A DNA stretch of 64,000 nt from Zychaea mexicana. Lineage: Eukaryota; Mucoromycota; Mucoromycetes; Mucorales; Lichtheimiaceae. The translations under genes were made by a program, and so were the position numbers. Every line of letters begins with the position of its first letter. The stretch's first letter is position 1. Location of the stretch: NCBI RefSeq assembly GCF_025766255.1, contig NW_026516664.1, forward strand, positions 806,001-870,000, read 5' to 3'. Shown here piece by piece: positions 22,451-35,307 of the stretch. The notes below the pieces were generated by a model. That model did not search any database. It was given only the letters and a program-made list of their open reading frames with translations, and had not been told where the DNA came from.

Positions 22451-23795
22451 CGATTAGCCCTTACATTATACACTGGGCTTGCACGGGAATATCAAGGGGT
22501 AGAAAAAAGCTTGATATTATCTTAATATACAGCTTTATTATAAAATATCAAGGTCTTTTTAGACTTGAAGCATCATATATCGTTGATAACTATACAAGGT
22601 ATACCGAGTGATATTACAGAAAATTGTACAGTAATGAATTTTAAAATTTTATATCTACACATATCAAAGTTAGTGGGGCCGAGGACTGATGCAAGTCAAT
22701 CTTAGATTGCTTGCGCAATTTTCTATGTTAAATGTCGTGTGTTATCTCGATCATGCCTTTATCTGAAAACAAGTTTAAAGTGTACGGACAACAAACAAAC
22801 AACGACGCTCCTTATCATCCTTCCTTTTCTAGGTTTTTCGGTCATTACTCTGATAATCGCATTGAGCAACGAGTGACTCGGCAATACTGTCTTTAAACGA
22901 ATCGTCATTCGCCTGATAATTACATGTAAGGTGTGTGACAAGCTGTATGTTTCGAAGTTTTGATTTTTTGCCTGGAACAATTAGCCCATCGGATGATTGA
23001 ATAGGTTTGTTGTGGTTTCACAAACCAAGAATGTTTGATGCATGACAGCACGTGTGTACTTTCATGCCATGTGCACCTATAGTCAGCTGGATTTATTAAG
23101 TGTCCACTTTCACAGGAGACTGTCGATTGGTAAAAAAAAAGTTTGGAGAGAAAAGCGTAACCGAAACAGTACTCTTTTGAAGGGCTGCTGATATGATGAT
23201 ACTATGGGAACGGCTCTTTATTTGTACGCAGCTGGTTGTATGTTTGTTACCCAGGCAGTTGGAATGAATCAGGATGGACTCTTTCGTTAAGATAAAGGAA
23301 ATCTGATATGTTGGGCTGGGGTGTGGCGGAGCTATGTGTCCGGAGAATATACTAGGGCAAAATGCTGCTATCTTGATCCGACGAGTGGAAAAGAACGAGA
23401 GAAGAACAGAACAAAATGTCAGTTTTCAAGTTGAAAGCTTCCCGTAGGGCATGATTGGACGAAGTATGTGGCCTTCTTGCAGCTTCGGAAGACCCGGAAC
23501 CTTGAAATACTCTATTGATTTTTTTTCTCACGGTGCGTTGCTGTATGTATATCCAATGCGATCTTGGTTTTGATACGGTTTCTTCAACCCCTGAGGCTCA
23601 CACACCAGGGTGCTGTTCCTGGCCGGTGTTACCAGCTAAGCAATATGGTCGGTCGAACTTCGTTCGCTAACAAGGAAAAAGATAGTAACGCATAGCCTTT
23701 CTTCTCTTTCCTTTACCTTTCATTATTTCCTTTCGCTTTACTTACTTGCTGTTACCATAACTACTCTAATAAAACCACTACTGTGGCCATTCGCA
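22451..23795. other. Intergenic boundary between repeat island and gene space
   Basis: About 1.3 kb with no supportable gene. A small inverted repeat, ATATCAAG ... CTTGATAT, lies near 22,486-22,516. The last 150 bases before the F-box gene are pyrimidine-rich, as expected for a fungal promoter and leader. Confidence 0.4.
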
Positions 23796-25478
23796 ATGCA
23801 ACGCCTTGAGCTAATCAGCAGCAGCAGCAGCAGCAGCAGAAAAGGCGACTGTTACCACAGCAACGACCGTGACGACCTCGTTCGCTTACTCACATACGAC
23901 GTCCTCGGTATAATTTTCTCACACTTGTCGTTTCGCGAACGTATACGGTGCACCCGTGTGTCCAGAAGCTGGCGACTGTTTTTACTGAGCTGGCCCGATC
24001 TTTGGCACACGATCGCTGATCGTTATGTCAACCTCGACACCAACTTGTTACCGTACCTTGCATATTTTTCGGCCAAACACGTACGCACGGTTCGCATACC
24101 CGAGTTCAGTCAGCAGTCGGTCCAGTTTTTCATCAATCAATCATGTAGATATATTGAAACTTGTGAGTCCCTCAAGACAATAAGAGCGAGGATGAAGAGG
24201 AATGGTGTAAGTGGTAACTTTTATATTTCTAACAACGTCTAAATTACAGTGGAAGTGCCCTGTCGACCGACAACACTCATGAGCGTGCATGATATGTTGC
24301 TGTTTGCATGTGACACATTGACGGATCTTACAATCCACTCGGGTGTAGGCGATAAGCTCTTGGATACTGTCCTGGACCACTGCCCAAATCTTATTAGTTT
24401 CCAATATTCACACAGTGGTTTTTACAGCTTTCCGCACCGCCAACACCAGCATCATCAAGAAACTGGCAGTAATGGCTTTGAAACAACAGGAAAGCGGTAC
24501 GCACAGCGACCAGATTTACTACGACTGGTATTGGATATTCCACTGGATGAGCAAAGACTCTTATCCATTCTGTCGAGCTGTCCAAACTTGCGACAGCTTC
24601 AGCTACGCTCATCTGACATGCAATTCGGCTACTTTGACGTTACGTTAAGGTTTATCCACAGCTATCATCGCCAGCTTCAACATTTGCGCCTTTACGGTGG
24701 TATCGCTGCTGCGCGATCATCTTCTTCTTCATTTCCTCCATTATTATCGTTCCGCCTCAATCATCAACACCACGAAATCACGACACAACGACAAGGTTTA
24801 CGCGAATTGTGGCTCATTGGAACGGACGAAGGATCCAGCACCCACGTTCTTCCGCTTATTCATCAACATCACACTACACTGACAAGCCTGCATATCCAGG
24901 GGACACCATTAACATCCAATGCAATGGCTTGCTTGGCATCCTATCGATACCCAGCACTGACCGGACTGCACATCCAGTTGACACACTACAGTCCGCTTGC
25001 CAGTGATTTATGCAGCCTGATCCGCCATGCACCCAACTTGACTGACGTTGCCCTGTCCTCCTTTACAGCTACAAACACCGTATCCGATCCCGTCTTAGAT
25101 GCCTTGCCATCTGGCATTCGACATTTCAAATTGCTGCAGCGACAGAGTTATAGCAACAATAATCTCACTTCTCAAGCACTGATCCACTTCCTGCAACGAG
25201 CTGGACCCAGTATCCAAGAATTTCACTTACCCAATGTGCAAGCGGTAACTGACAATGTGCTGGACGTGTTATCGTCACAACAGCGACACACCTACTCATT
25301 GGAGACGCTGGACGTCCACGGCAACGAGCAGATAACTAGTGCAGGCATCCGCCGCCTGATAGATAGCCTTGGCGATAGTTTAAAATGGATGAATTTGGGC
25401 CAGTGTCCCTTGATTACATTGGATACTGTGCAATATGCTAGAGACAAACTATCCTCTTCAGCAAAGATATACACATAA
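23796..25478 (+). CDS. F-box protein with leucine-rich-repeat-like C-terminus, 545 aa
   Basis: Exons are 23796-24204 and 24250-25478, joined in phase 1 across a 45-base GT-AG intron. The N-terminus has a poly-Ser run encoded by a CAG/AGC tract (about 23,817-23,840). The F-box follows at residues 28 to 72 (LTYDVLGIIFSHLSFRERI then VSRSW and WPDLWHTIA). The rest is made of irregular leucine-rich units with LRQLQLRSS, LRELWLIGT, LTSLHIQGT and LETLDVHGNEQIT, typical of F-box/LRR substrate receptors. Such proteins join an SCF ubiquitin ligase through Skp1 and choose its target; the target here is unknown. Length is normal for the class. The short intron is the least certain point, but without it the frame is broken. 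Confidence 0.85.
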
Positions 25479-25658
25479 GCTCAAAGTGTACTGATGTAAA
25501 TATTGCACGGAAATGATTTTTACCGTGCGAATGAATTTATATTGTATTGAAGGCGTGAGAAGTGAAATTAAAATAGGATATAATAACTTTGCTGGGCCTT
25601 GTTTCCTTGTCTCTTCCTCTCTCCTTTTGCTTTACCGCTTTTTTTCTTCTGTCCAATT
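25479..25658. other. Short intergenic region and promoter of the CLYBL-like gene
   Basis: Only 180 bases separate the two same-strand genes. A pyrimidine-rich tract (25,600-25,650) lies just before the ATG at 25,659. Confidence 0.4.
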
Positions 25659-27728
25659 ATGCGATTCTTTGCAAGTGCCATTCGCATCTCACAGCCTGCA
25701 TTGTCCTCAGGTAAGACCTTTTGCTGAAAGCCTGTTTCATTGAGAGAGGTGGAGTCAAACCCTCTTTCTTGGAAAAAGAGAAGGAAGCTTATGCAGAAAT
25801 ATTTAAAAACAGGGCTGGCGACAACGGCACGCGCGACAGTGACGCCCATGGCCATTATCGGTACATGGCGAACCATTAGTACTTCAGCAGATTCTGCCAG
25901 TGTCTCAAGATCGCGACGTGCTCTGTTTTATGGTTTGTATATGTTCAAAGGGGTTGTCTTGGTTTTCTTCTTTGTATGCAATGGCAGTACGCTCACTATC
26001 TATTATTACACGGTCAATTTTATAAACGATAACAGTGCCGGGTAGCGATGAGCGCAAGATTCACAAGTCAATTTCTGTGGGTGCTGACTGTGTCGTCTAT
26101 GATTTGGAGGATAGCGTATCTTTAAATAAAAAAGGCACAGCTCGACATATGGTGATTGATGCATTGGAGGTAAAAAAAATATCATGCAATTCTCGGCTGA
26201 GATGAGCGAGCAGGACAGGGAAGAGAGACATGTTCCTCGGTTCATATAAAGATCTGATGATAAATGTGCATATACAGGCATCCGAGCACGGTAAAGCAGA
26301 GAAGGCTGTACGCATCAATGCTGTTGGATCAGGTAAATCTGTCTTACATGTGTGTTTAAGCGTGGCCGAGAAAAGTTAATAAATGATGTATTTTATTGGG
26401 TGGATAACAGGCCTTGAGTTGGACGATCTCAATGTCATTGTGAGTATACATACCCGTTTATGCCTCTTTACATGTCTTGATTACTAAAGAGCGAAATTGA
26501 TATCATAGCTCCACTCCAAACGGCTCCAAGCTATTGTGATTCCCAAAGTCCAAAGTGCTAAGGATATCCATTTTGTCAGCCAGATGATTGATGCCGTAGC
26601 TGTTGAATCCCAGTAAGTTTTTACAGATTAGGATCAAGCATTATGGAGCGATACGAAAACGCGAGAGCAAACAAACTTACGACAAATGGGTGGAATGTCA
26701 CGTCTTATAGGCGTAAAAGGATTCGACTGATCGCTTCTGTCGAAAGTGCTTTGGGTATCATGAACATCAAGGAAATTGCTACAGCCGATCCACGATTGGA
26801 TGCTCTTATTGTAAGTAAAAACGAAGGAAATGATTTATGTGATAGATTATAGAGAGAGAGAGAGAGGTAGAAACAATGTGGTCAACCAACACAAACTCTA
26901 ATATATCTATAGTTTGCTGCCGAAGATTACTGCGCTGATTTAGGTACGATCCGTTTGTGCGGGCTGTATCTGTTGAAGGTCGACAACTAATAGCAATGGA
27001 TGCGGACTCTGATGTCATATAGGGTTGATTCGCACTGGCACGCGCAAGGAAATGCTGTTTGCACGACAAATGATCGTCAATGCAGCAGCTGCATACGGAT
27101 TACAGTCGTTGGATCTGGTATATAATAGATGAACACGGTGCTACGAATATCACCATCGATTAGTCACTGACATTTACTTCTATGCGGATAATCAGGTATG
27201 TGTAGATTTCCAGAACCCAGCCGTATTGCACGATGAGTGCAAAGAAGGCCGAGAGTTTGGTTTCACTGGCAAGCAAGCAATCCATCCTGCTCAGATCGAT
27301 GTTATTCAAGAGATGTTTTTGCCCGATCCTTCAGGTACGTTCCATATACATAGCGATGGAGTACAAGAAAAAGGAAAGAGACACTGAAAAATATGTGTGT
27401 TAGATTTGAAGCGTGCTATCAAGATCCTTCAAGGATTTGAGCATCATGCTGAACGAGGCGTTGGTGCTTTTAACCTGGATGGCAAAATGTAAGCGAATCA
27501 ACGAAATGGATTGGGGTCGACCAGACCGCTAATAAGTTTCACTCTTCTCTCCATCATAGGATTGATATGCCGGTTGTAAAGTGGGCACAGAAGGTTGTGA
27601 GTAAAGCCAAGGCCGGAGGTATGGAATTGCCTCACGTTGATTTGCCTTCTAGCGGAGGCAGCAGCAGCGAAAGTGCAAGTGTTGGTGAAAAAGGAAACAG
27701 AGAAGCAACCGTAAAAAGCAAAAAGTAG
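25659..27728 (+). CDS. CLYBL-like citrate lyase beta / HpcH-HpaI family lyase, mitochondrial, 367 aa
   Basis: Twelve exons: 25659-25710, 25813-25932, 26036-26169, 26278-26332, 26411-26439, 26509-26612, 26720-26810, 26913-26943, 27023-27117, 27196-27334, 27404-27488 and 27560-27728. Every junction is GT-AG and phases agree. The first 50 residues are Arg/Ser/Thr-rich with no acidic residue until the 40s, as in mitochondrial targeting peptides. The lyase domain starts at RRALFYVPGSDERK, followed by VVYDLEDSV (metal-binding acidic residues), VRINAVGSG, IPKVQSAKDI, FAAEDYCADLG and the C-terminal GFTGKQAIHPAQ. The family cleaves or forms C-C bonds of CoA thioesters; the animal homologue CLYBL handles citramalyl-CoA. 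The exact substrate here is not provable. An alternative start inside the first intron (ATG 25,791) would also be in frame. Confidence 0.88.
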
Positions 27729-28666
27729 ATCTTATATCAGGGAAAAAATAAATAAAACAGTAAGATACTTGCTACGCTCTTTACTGTATCTTTTAGCGCT
27801 CGTTAAGTTCAACCCAATGATGTGCTCTCTTGTTCATCTTCTTCTTTTTCTCTTTCAACAAAGACACATGCATGGATCATGTAGTAAAAGGAGAAAAGAG
27901 ACCGTTGGATCGAGTTTAACCAAATTAGAATTTTTTTTCCTTCTATCATCACCATCATCATCCCTTAATATCCTTCAATTTCGTCTTCGCCAAATAATAA
28001 CGAAATCGGAGTAGGTTTCCAATTCACCATCATATACGTATGTCTAACGAGAGCAAGCTGGTCATTGTGTAGCACGTCGGAAGCTTACCAATGTATTTGA
28101 TGTAATAAGCTGCATGATCCGGAAAGACGAAACAAACTTGATGTACGTCGCCGGCCCGTTAGTTGTACGCCACTAGACTACATATATACTGCACATCCCT
28201 GGCGAGCTACATCCATATATAACGATCATGACCGGGAAGCGAAATAAGACACAGGTAGGGGGATTTGCAGTTTTTCTTTAAGGAGGGCATCTCTAATTCT
28301 GGATACCATATGCTATACACTATGCCTTGTCAGCCCCCAGATACAAACAATCTTTCGCATATTACACTTGACCTTTTTTGAAAGGATGCTTCGTGTTTTA
28401 TAATCTTTGTACCTCTATATATTTTATAAATGGATGACTGGTTGAATCGCGGTAATTTTTGATATATTAACAGATCATCCCCGAGAGCGCGGGATCGTCT
28501 CTTTCACCGCTCGCATTTACTTTTTGTTGCTTTACATTTTTATCCTACTGCTCTTTGTTTCTAGTGGACTCATACAAGTAGTAGTACGAGAATAATTATT
28601 ACCACCAACCTCTACACACAATTGACGAATCGACTCAAACTAAACCACCAAGCGATTATTCAACTA
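27729..28666. other. Intergenic, no gene seen
   Basis: About 940 bases. A frame at 27,769-28,014 is low-complexity and not supported. The segment just before 28,667 is probably the promoter of the next gene; no clear TATA box. Confidence 0.4.
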
Positions 28667-29722
28667 ATGGCGCATCCATCAACTACGCCAACACCTGATC
28701 ATGGTTACTACGAAGAAAGACGTGCTGACTCGCCATACTATCAAGAAGACCACGGCCCTGTAGCTGCTGCTGGTGGAGCAGGAGCGTGGTCCAATAATAA
28801 CTACAGCGGTACTCCAGTAGAAGACCCTTACAATGGTACAGTATGCCATGTACAAACACATGATAATACGACGAGCAATACAGAATTGACAAGTTCTTTT
28901 ACTAATGACAGAAACTATATGTTGTAATCATTGTAGAGAAAGAAGCGCCGAAAAAGAAAAAGAAAACATGTGCCAACTTTATCTGCTGTCCATGCTGCTG
29001 TTGCTGTCCAATGTGGATACGCTGCATCTGTTGTTTTATTTTGATTGTAATTATCATTCTAGCCATTGCTGCAGGTGTCTTGGTCGCCATGTTCAAGGTG
29101 CCTACCATTGAAATGAACGGGGTGACCAATGATCCAAGTGGGTTACCACGGTTTCAGAGGCAGGGCCGACAATATAATGAGAACATGGCGTTCACCATCA
29201 ATTTGGGCCTCATGTTTGGCATCAACAACCCGAACGTTGAAACACTCACGCTGGCGTCTGTCGAAGCGATTGCTTTTTATCCGACAGCGCCTACAACAGC
29301 CATAGCCGATGGTCAAATCAACGATGTTCATATCAACCGCTTTGGGTTCACCAACTTCACGTTTCCAATTCATATCCATTACAACAACACGGCCGATCCG
29401 AATTTCAGCATGCTTCGAGATATCCACTCCAGATGTAGCAATGGGCAAGATTTAAGCGTGAACGCAGATATCAAACCGGTCGTGAGTGTGATTGGTGTGC
29501 ATATACCCATTCCAACGATCCATCATACTGTCAACTTTGCATGTCCTATTCCAGTAAGTCTTTGAAAACATCTCTCTGGTAGACGGCAGTAAAGAAGGGG
29601 CGTGGGGGAAGTAGGATGTAATAGTAGTTTCTAACGCCTGTTGCAACACCCATACTAATGCAATTGATTTTGGGTCTTTCAAATAGGCTAGTGAATTACC
29701 TCAAGCGGTCGTCCCTTTCTGA
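28667..29722 (+). CDS. Single-pass membrane protein with Cys cluster and LEA2-like domain, 273 aa
   Basis: Exons 28667-28835, 28937-29553 and 29687-29722 join with matching phases. The cytosolic N-terminus is Pro/Asn/Gly-rich, then basic (EAPKKKKK), then a cysteine block CCPCCCCCP that is a likely palmitoylation site. One transmembrane helix follows (ICCFILIVIIILAIAAGVLVAMF). The outer or lumenal part resembles LEA_2/NDR1-like domains, with a beta-rich INLGLMFGINNPNVETLTL segment and several N-x-S/T sites. Fungal proteins of this type sit in vacuolar or plasma membranes and are poorly studied. The fold call is from pattern only. Confidence 0.78.
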
Positions 29723-30178
29723 AGACAAATCCTTCGTTTACATTATATCAAATACATTACCCTGTAATATCTGTCTCTTTGTTTTGCCGTTGTATAAGCC
29801 TTTACAATCCTATAATTAAGCAGTTCTACTCAATGCTTCGCAGCAGGGCGTTGTTTCATATTGAGAAAGATATAGGTTCTCACATTTAGTGAGTTCGGCA
29901 TTAGACTCATACCGTCAAAACAGTTTGCTGAACAGCTACAGAACAGCATTAGCGCTATTATTACAGGCACCACAAGGCATCGCTGCAGCAGCCGTCCATA
30001 AGAAGTTTTTCTCTTTGTGCAACGACAATTCGCGTATATGGCAAGAAATTACCGTCACTGCTTACTGATTGCCATTTTAAGACGATTTCATTATGCAGAA
30101 AAAGAAACGCGTTGTTTGCGCTGTTTCCTTCCCTGTTCCTTTCTACCTGTTTCTATATCGCAATCACACACAAGCAGA
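29723..30178. other. Intergenic, probable promoter of the F-BAR gene
   Basis: About 450 bases with no gene. The last 60 bases are pyrimidine-rich (CTTTCTACCTGTTTC) before the ATG at 30,179. Confidence 0.4.
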
Positions 30179-32848
30179 ATGGCAGTGGAAGAAGCAAGAT
30201 TGTTCGCAAACAACTTTTGGGTAAACAGCTACCTCCAATTGCTAATGACGACCGAAATGCTGGATAATAAAATAACAATATCACTTTAGGGCAAAGACGA
30301 TGCAGGGTACAATGTACTCATGCACAAAATGAACATGGCGAAAAAAACCTGCGAAGATCTTAGAGCATTGTATAGTGCAAAGTAAGGATACTTAAATACT
30401 TTCTATTGACCGCCTTGTTATATACTGGGTTGCGATTTTGTAACGGGTCGGTACTGGATATTTGAATGAAAAACGATAAAAGCTTCTAACACAGGCACAA
30501 TACTATTGTTGTTATTCAGAGCATCTTTGCACGAGGATTTTGGCAAAAAGCTAGCCAAACAGACCAAGATGGAACTCGGACGCGAAGAAACCGGTACGCT
30601 CAAGATACTATTCGCGTCGGCGCAAAAGGAAATGGAAGCAGCAGCTCAAGCCAACATTGAGCTTGCGCAAAAAATTCGTAGCGAGTTAGAATTATCGATA
30701 GAAAATTTTATATTGGAGCAAAAAGATCGACGAAAGCTAGTAAGTCATAAGAATGGAAAGTCAATCTTTGTTAGAAAAAACAGTGCCCGTTCCTTGATTT
30801 TTAAGTTTTTTGTGGTCTATGTCTGTTAGGTGCAAACAAATGTTGACAAAGCGCATAGAAACAAACAGCTTCACGCTGCTCATGTCGCAAAGGTATATTT
30901 ATTCAACGCTACAGAAATGAGTTTATACAGAAGATGAAAATGTGGATTTCTTACTAAATCACGGACTTGTAGGCAAAAGAGAAATACGAAGCGGAATGTG
31001 CGAAACAAGTCAGTTTGGAAAGCCAGCTGACTTCTACGTCGGTTGGATACAGGGAAGCAGATCGACTTCGTCAGAAACTCGAACGAAGTCAGAATGAGAT
31101 TAAAACTTTGGGTAAAATCTTTGTTCTTTTCACCTGTCCAATATGGTATATACTCATTCGTAAGGGAGCCTACATCATATCTGTAAGGAAGGCTGAATGT
31201 ATGTGTTTATCAATATTAGAGAAGGAATACAAGAATGCCTGCAGCAAGCTTGCCGATGCCACCGCCACTTGGAACAGCGAATGGAAAGTTGCTTGTTATG
31301 TAAGCAAACTATATATATTACAAACAAGATATGAAAATATATTGTACATCGCGGCTAATCGATACATGTATTCATATTCTTAGCGGTTTCAAGATATGGA
31401 GGAAAAGAGGATCGAGTTTCTTCATCATAGTCTTTGTATTTACGTCAATATCTTGTCCACAGCATCTGGGCAAGATCAAGAGGTATTTATACGTCTTAGA
31501 GTCTTATAAAAATGAATACCAGGTACTTAAAGCTCACATGGATCGAATTATGTTTAGTCTTATGAGCGCTTCTGGAAGGCCCTTGATCAATGCAATCCAA
31601 AGGCAGACATCGAGCAGTTTATTGAGGAAAGGGGGACCGGAAACATGATACCAGGTAAAGCAAAATTGGTTACACATCTACAGTAACTCTTACAAACTCG
31701 CATAGTCGGATAACTAAATAACAGGATGGTTTTTAGAGCCACCCGTCTATGTCGACTACAACGATGATCCAGCAAAGACGTTACCCAGATACCAAATAGC
31801 TCAATTTACTGAAAATGATAATAATTTTACGACTACAACAACAGCAACAGCAATATACAATGTACCCACATCATCCACATTGACTGGAACTATAAGCAGT
31901 GTTGCCGGAGGAGCAATAACCAATATTATCAAGTCAACAGCCAAACGATCCACCAGCTTTTGTGAGCCGAAACGACGTTCATCGACTCGATTAACAAAGC
32001 AGTTACCGCCAGTAGTACACCAACAGCCGCAACAACGATCATCGGCAAAGGACGAGCAAATTGTAACACGATTAGATAACCGTCGAGTCAACCTGTACGC
32101 CAGCGTAAATGAAAAATTAAAAAAACCTGCACCCGCTGCTGCTGATGGTACTGCTACTGCTACTACTATACACCAACATTGTCACGAAGAGGAAGAGGAA
32201 GAATCCATTGATCCGCGGGCACAAGTAGTGGTTTCTATCGGAAACAACATGTTTTCCGTCGACAATCAACATACCGTAACGACAGACACTACTACAACCG
32301 CTCCCCGCAGATCTTCGATACGCTCCAAGACGAAAAGGCGATCCACGAGTAGCTTATATCATGAACACCATGCGGATATGGAGGAAGCATTCAGTGACTC
32401 AATCAAAGATCTATTACAAGAATTAGGTGTACAGCAGCATCAACAACAACCATCATCGACTACAAGGGCAGCAGTGGATAAGATGCGGAGGCGACAGAGC
32501 CTCAATAACAGCAGCAATAATATCAGCAATAATGGCCATCAACGCTATTCAATGGAGGCTACTACCACTGCCGAGTCCATCACTGCTAGTGCCGGTATGA
32601 CTGCTGCCGCCAATACTCCAGTGATAACGACAACAACGATGAGCGGTAACCGTATGATATGGGCTCGTGCACTCTATGACTGTTATAGCGAACGGCCAGA
32701 GGATTTGAGCTTTACTAGAGGACAGTGGCTAGCTATTGTACGTAATGATGATCTCCAATGGTGGCTCGCTCATAAATGGGATGATGCGAGCGGTAGACTT
32801 TCTGAAACATGCGGCTATGTCGCAAGCAACTTTGTACAGATCTGTTAA
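30179..32848 (+). CDS. F-BAR and SH3 domain protein (Cdc15/Imp2/Hof1 or Bzz1 type), 647 aa
   Basis: Nine exons: 30179-30220, 30290-30381, 30520-30739, 30830-30892, 30973-31111, 31220-31299, 31384-31482, 31558-31654 and 31737-32848. All are GT-AG and phase-consistent. Residues 1 to about 275 form the FCH/F-BAR coiled-coil region (ANNFWGKDDAGYNVL at the start; SYERFWKALDQCNP and RGTGNMIP at the end). The middle 300 residues are disordered, Thr/Ser/Gln-rich with basic patches. An SH3 domain occupies about residues 586 to 647 (RALYDCYSERPEDLSF, then WWLAHKW and GYVASNFVQI). Such proteins bend membranes and link them to actin at septa and endocytic sites. One SH3 domain fits Cdc15/Imp2/Hof1 better than Bzz1, which has two. 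The short exons were placed by phase and homology pattern. Confidence 0.87.
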
Positions 32849-33231
32849 TAATTGGTAATAATATATGTTTAGCTAACATTCCAAAAAAAAGACACACACA
32901 TGCACTGCGAGACTAATAGATGAGAGAAGAACCATTCTACTATATTACTGAAAGAAAGAAGTTATGTTGTGTAGTGTGAGTGGGAGACAAAGGGAATGAT
33001 AGTTGACAAAGAGGGGGATGTCTACAAAACCGGGATGGGAGAATATCTGCTATGTGTATCCATTGACAATAACCAAGATGATAATTTGTATAAAGAGAAA
33101 CATGTGATGTGTGTGTTTTTGTGTATGAAAAGGTGTGTGGGCGGTGGATTGAAGGGAAGTTGGTTAGAGAAAGATGGTAAGCGTGTGTTTATAAAGAGTA
33201 GGTGAACCATACTCGCAATATTAGTAATACT
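32849..33231. other. Convergent intergenic region
   Basis: About 380 bases between two genes that point at each other. It holds GT-rich simple sequence (33,090-33,150) and no gene. Confidence 0.45.
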
Positions 33232-35005
33232 TTAGTTAGAGGATGGAGCCAAGGTTTCAAAGTCCTTGTACAGCCAACCAGATTCTGCACCCATGGTATC
33301 CACAAATTTGCTGTCACTCTGAGCAAGGATTTTCTCGCGCAAGTCACCAAAGATGGCCTCGCCTGTCTTGTTATTAAAGTGCTTTGGGATCCACGTCTCG
33401 TTCTTCTCAGCCCGTTCCTTGCGCAATGCGCGTTGTTCGTTTTCAATGGCCGATTTTTCAGCGGATGCAGTCATGTAATCGCCTGCCTTTAATGCCTCGG
33501 CCACCTTGTGCCAGATACGACGTGATTCCAATTCGCCTTGCTGATCAATTTCTGCCACCTTGGGTGTAGGCTTCTCCATCGTCGTCAAATCCAAGAAGGG
33601 TTCAGCAGAGCCGCCATTTTTGGTCAAAGTCGATTTGCCCGTCCATTGGCCTTCAATCACAGTTGCCTTGGGTAGTAATTCTGCGTGGGTCACGTTGGCC
33701 TTGAAATGATGCAGTTCACCAGAAATCCAGCCCTTGGTTGTGTATTCGATCGATGCATAAAAGCCGCTGGACGACTGGACGTAGGATGTGCCATACAATT
33801 CAACATAGGGTGCTGCATACCAAATACCATTTACCGACAAGGATGGCAGCGTAAAGAGATAGGTTTCATTTCGCTGGGTCAGCTTCAGCGTGCAGTAACC
33901 GACCTGATCAACCAACATTTGTGTGCCCGAAAAGCGCGTCTTTTGTCCGTCATGGCCATTGATGATGATACCGGCATCCTTGTTTTCGATAAAGAAGCCA
34001 GACACTGGCGGATGATGCGAAACTTGCTCACATACAATATGTGTGCCGTCATCCCACGAGCAGATGAATTGTTCGCCCAAGATGGGGTTGAAAGGTTTCT
34101 TTTCCCATTCGCCCTTGGGGACGCGGCTGGAAAATGATCCGTTCAAGGACGAAATGAACCACTTGATTGCAGCATAGAAACGCTCTTCAGCAGAATCAGA
34201 ATTGCCGATCGTGGTAAGCTACATGGTATATCGTTATATCGGTGAGTCCAATGTACATACACTGTCACCTCCCCCTCCCCTCCCCTTTGTCCACAGTGTT
34301 GTAGCTTGTTGCTACTATACCACCGTCTTACCAGTACTGGCTGATCAGCCCAAAACGAGCTATACAAAGTAAAAAAAAAGGGGGGGGGTTAGTTACAAAA
34401 ATCTTATCGATGAAACAAACTCTGGTGCACGTGTTCGAAAGTCGAACTTGGTCCTGGATGTCACTGTTATACGCCTGAAAAGAACTGCCCTCTCCCATTG
34501 ATATGGCACGTAGAAAATGGCCAACTCGCTTTCTCTCTCACACCATCCAAACACGTTTATGATGAGACTGTTCCTCCACTCTACTTGTTCCAAGAGCGGA
34601 AGGTAAAGGAGCAGCATTGACCGCGGCTTATCGTTTCATATGATAACTGTTTTGTGAAAACTCCTCCTCTCACCGTAAAGCAAAACAAAAAGTAGCAATA
34701 ACCACCCCAATTCACAACATTCCTCCTTCCATTGCGATGCCCGTTTGATGGGTGAGGACGCGTCGCCAGGGCAACATAAACGAATGACATGACAACCAAG
34801 CTTCTCTTTGCCCTGAATACGGGAAGAGAGAGAAACAGATCACTTACGAATATTCCAGCAAGGAAATGGGAGCAAGCAGGAACGATGGGCAAGTCAAGCT
34901 TGAGAGGTCACCCGTGAATGAGGCCAACGTTTTGAGAAAGGAAGAAAAGCTACCTTGCTGGTCAGCGGGAATGCTTTCAAGTGCGGATGCCTCAGCTGTT
35001 GTCAT
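33232..35005 (-). CDS. KES1: Oxysterol-binding protein, Kes1/Osh4 type, 390 aa
   Basis: Three exons on the minus strand: 34848-35005, 34332-34359 and 33232-34218, with matching phases. The N-terminus has the short-OSBP lid pattern (SFSSFLKTLASFTGDLSSL, then FWADQPVLLTTI). The ORP signature EQVSHHPP is at about residues 126 to 133, preceded by KKPFNPILGEQF. The C-terminal half has the beta-barrel LPSLSVNGIWYAAPYVELYG and the final basic helix with RALRKERAEK. There is no PH domain or ankyrin repeat, so it belongs to the short Kes1 class that exchanges sterol for PI4P between membranes. Yeast Kes1 is 434 aa, so this is slightly short. The 28-base middle exon is supported by phase and by the FWADQPVL match. 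Confidence 0.9.
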
Positions 35006-35307
35006 GTCGATAAACTTTTTGTATTGCGTATATGTGGGTTTGAGGAGTATGGTAAAGGGCTGGTTTGGTTGGAACGAGTTTAAAAAGAAGGGTTCCTCAA
35101 AATAGAAGGCGCTTGAAAAAAAAAAAAAAAAAGTACCAGAGGTACCACTGGAACTTGGTCAACAGGCACGTCACTGGATGAGCACTGGATAATCGCTAGC
35201 CGGGCCGAATCGGCGGGGATTTTCCATAGCACACATCTTCTATTTGCGTCAGGTACCCTAGTTCCGTTTCATTTTTGTGGATATAAAGCGAATTGAATCA
35301 AGGACAA
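35006..35307. other. Upstream region of the Kes1-like gene
   Basis: A homopolymer of A of about 18 bases (35,117-35,134) and a GGTACC pair near 35,131-35,150 lie upstream of the minus-strand start. Poly(dA:dT) tracts are common nucleosome-depleted promoter elements in fungi. No gene seen. Confidence 0.4.
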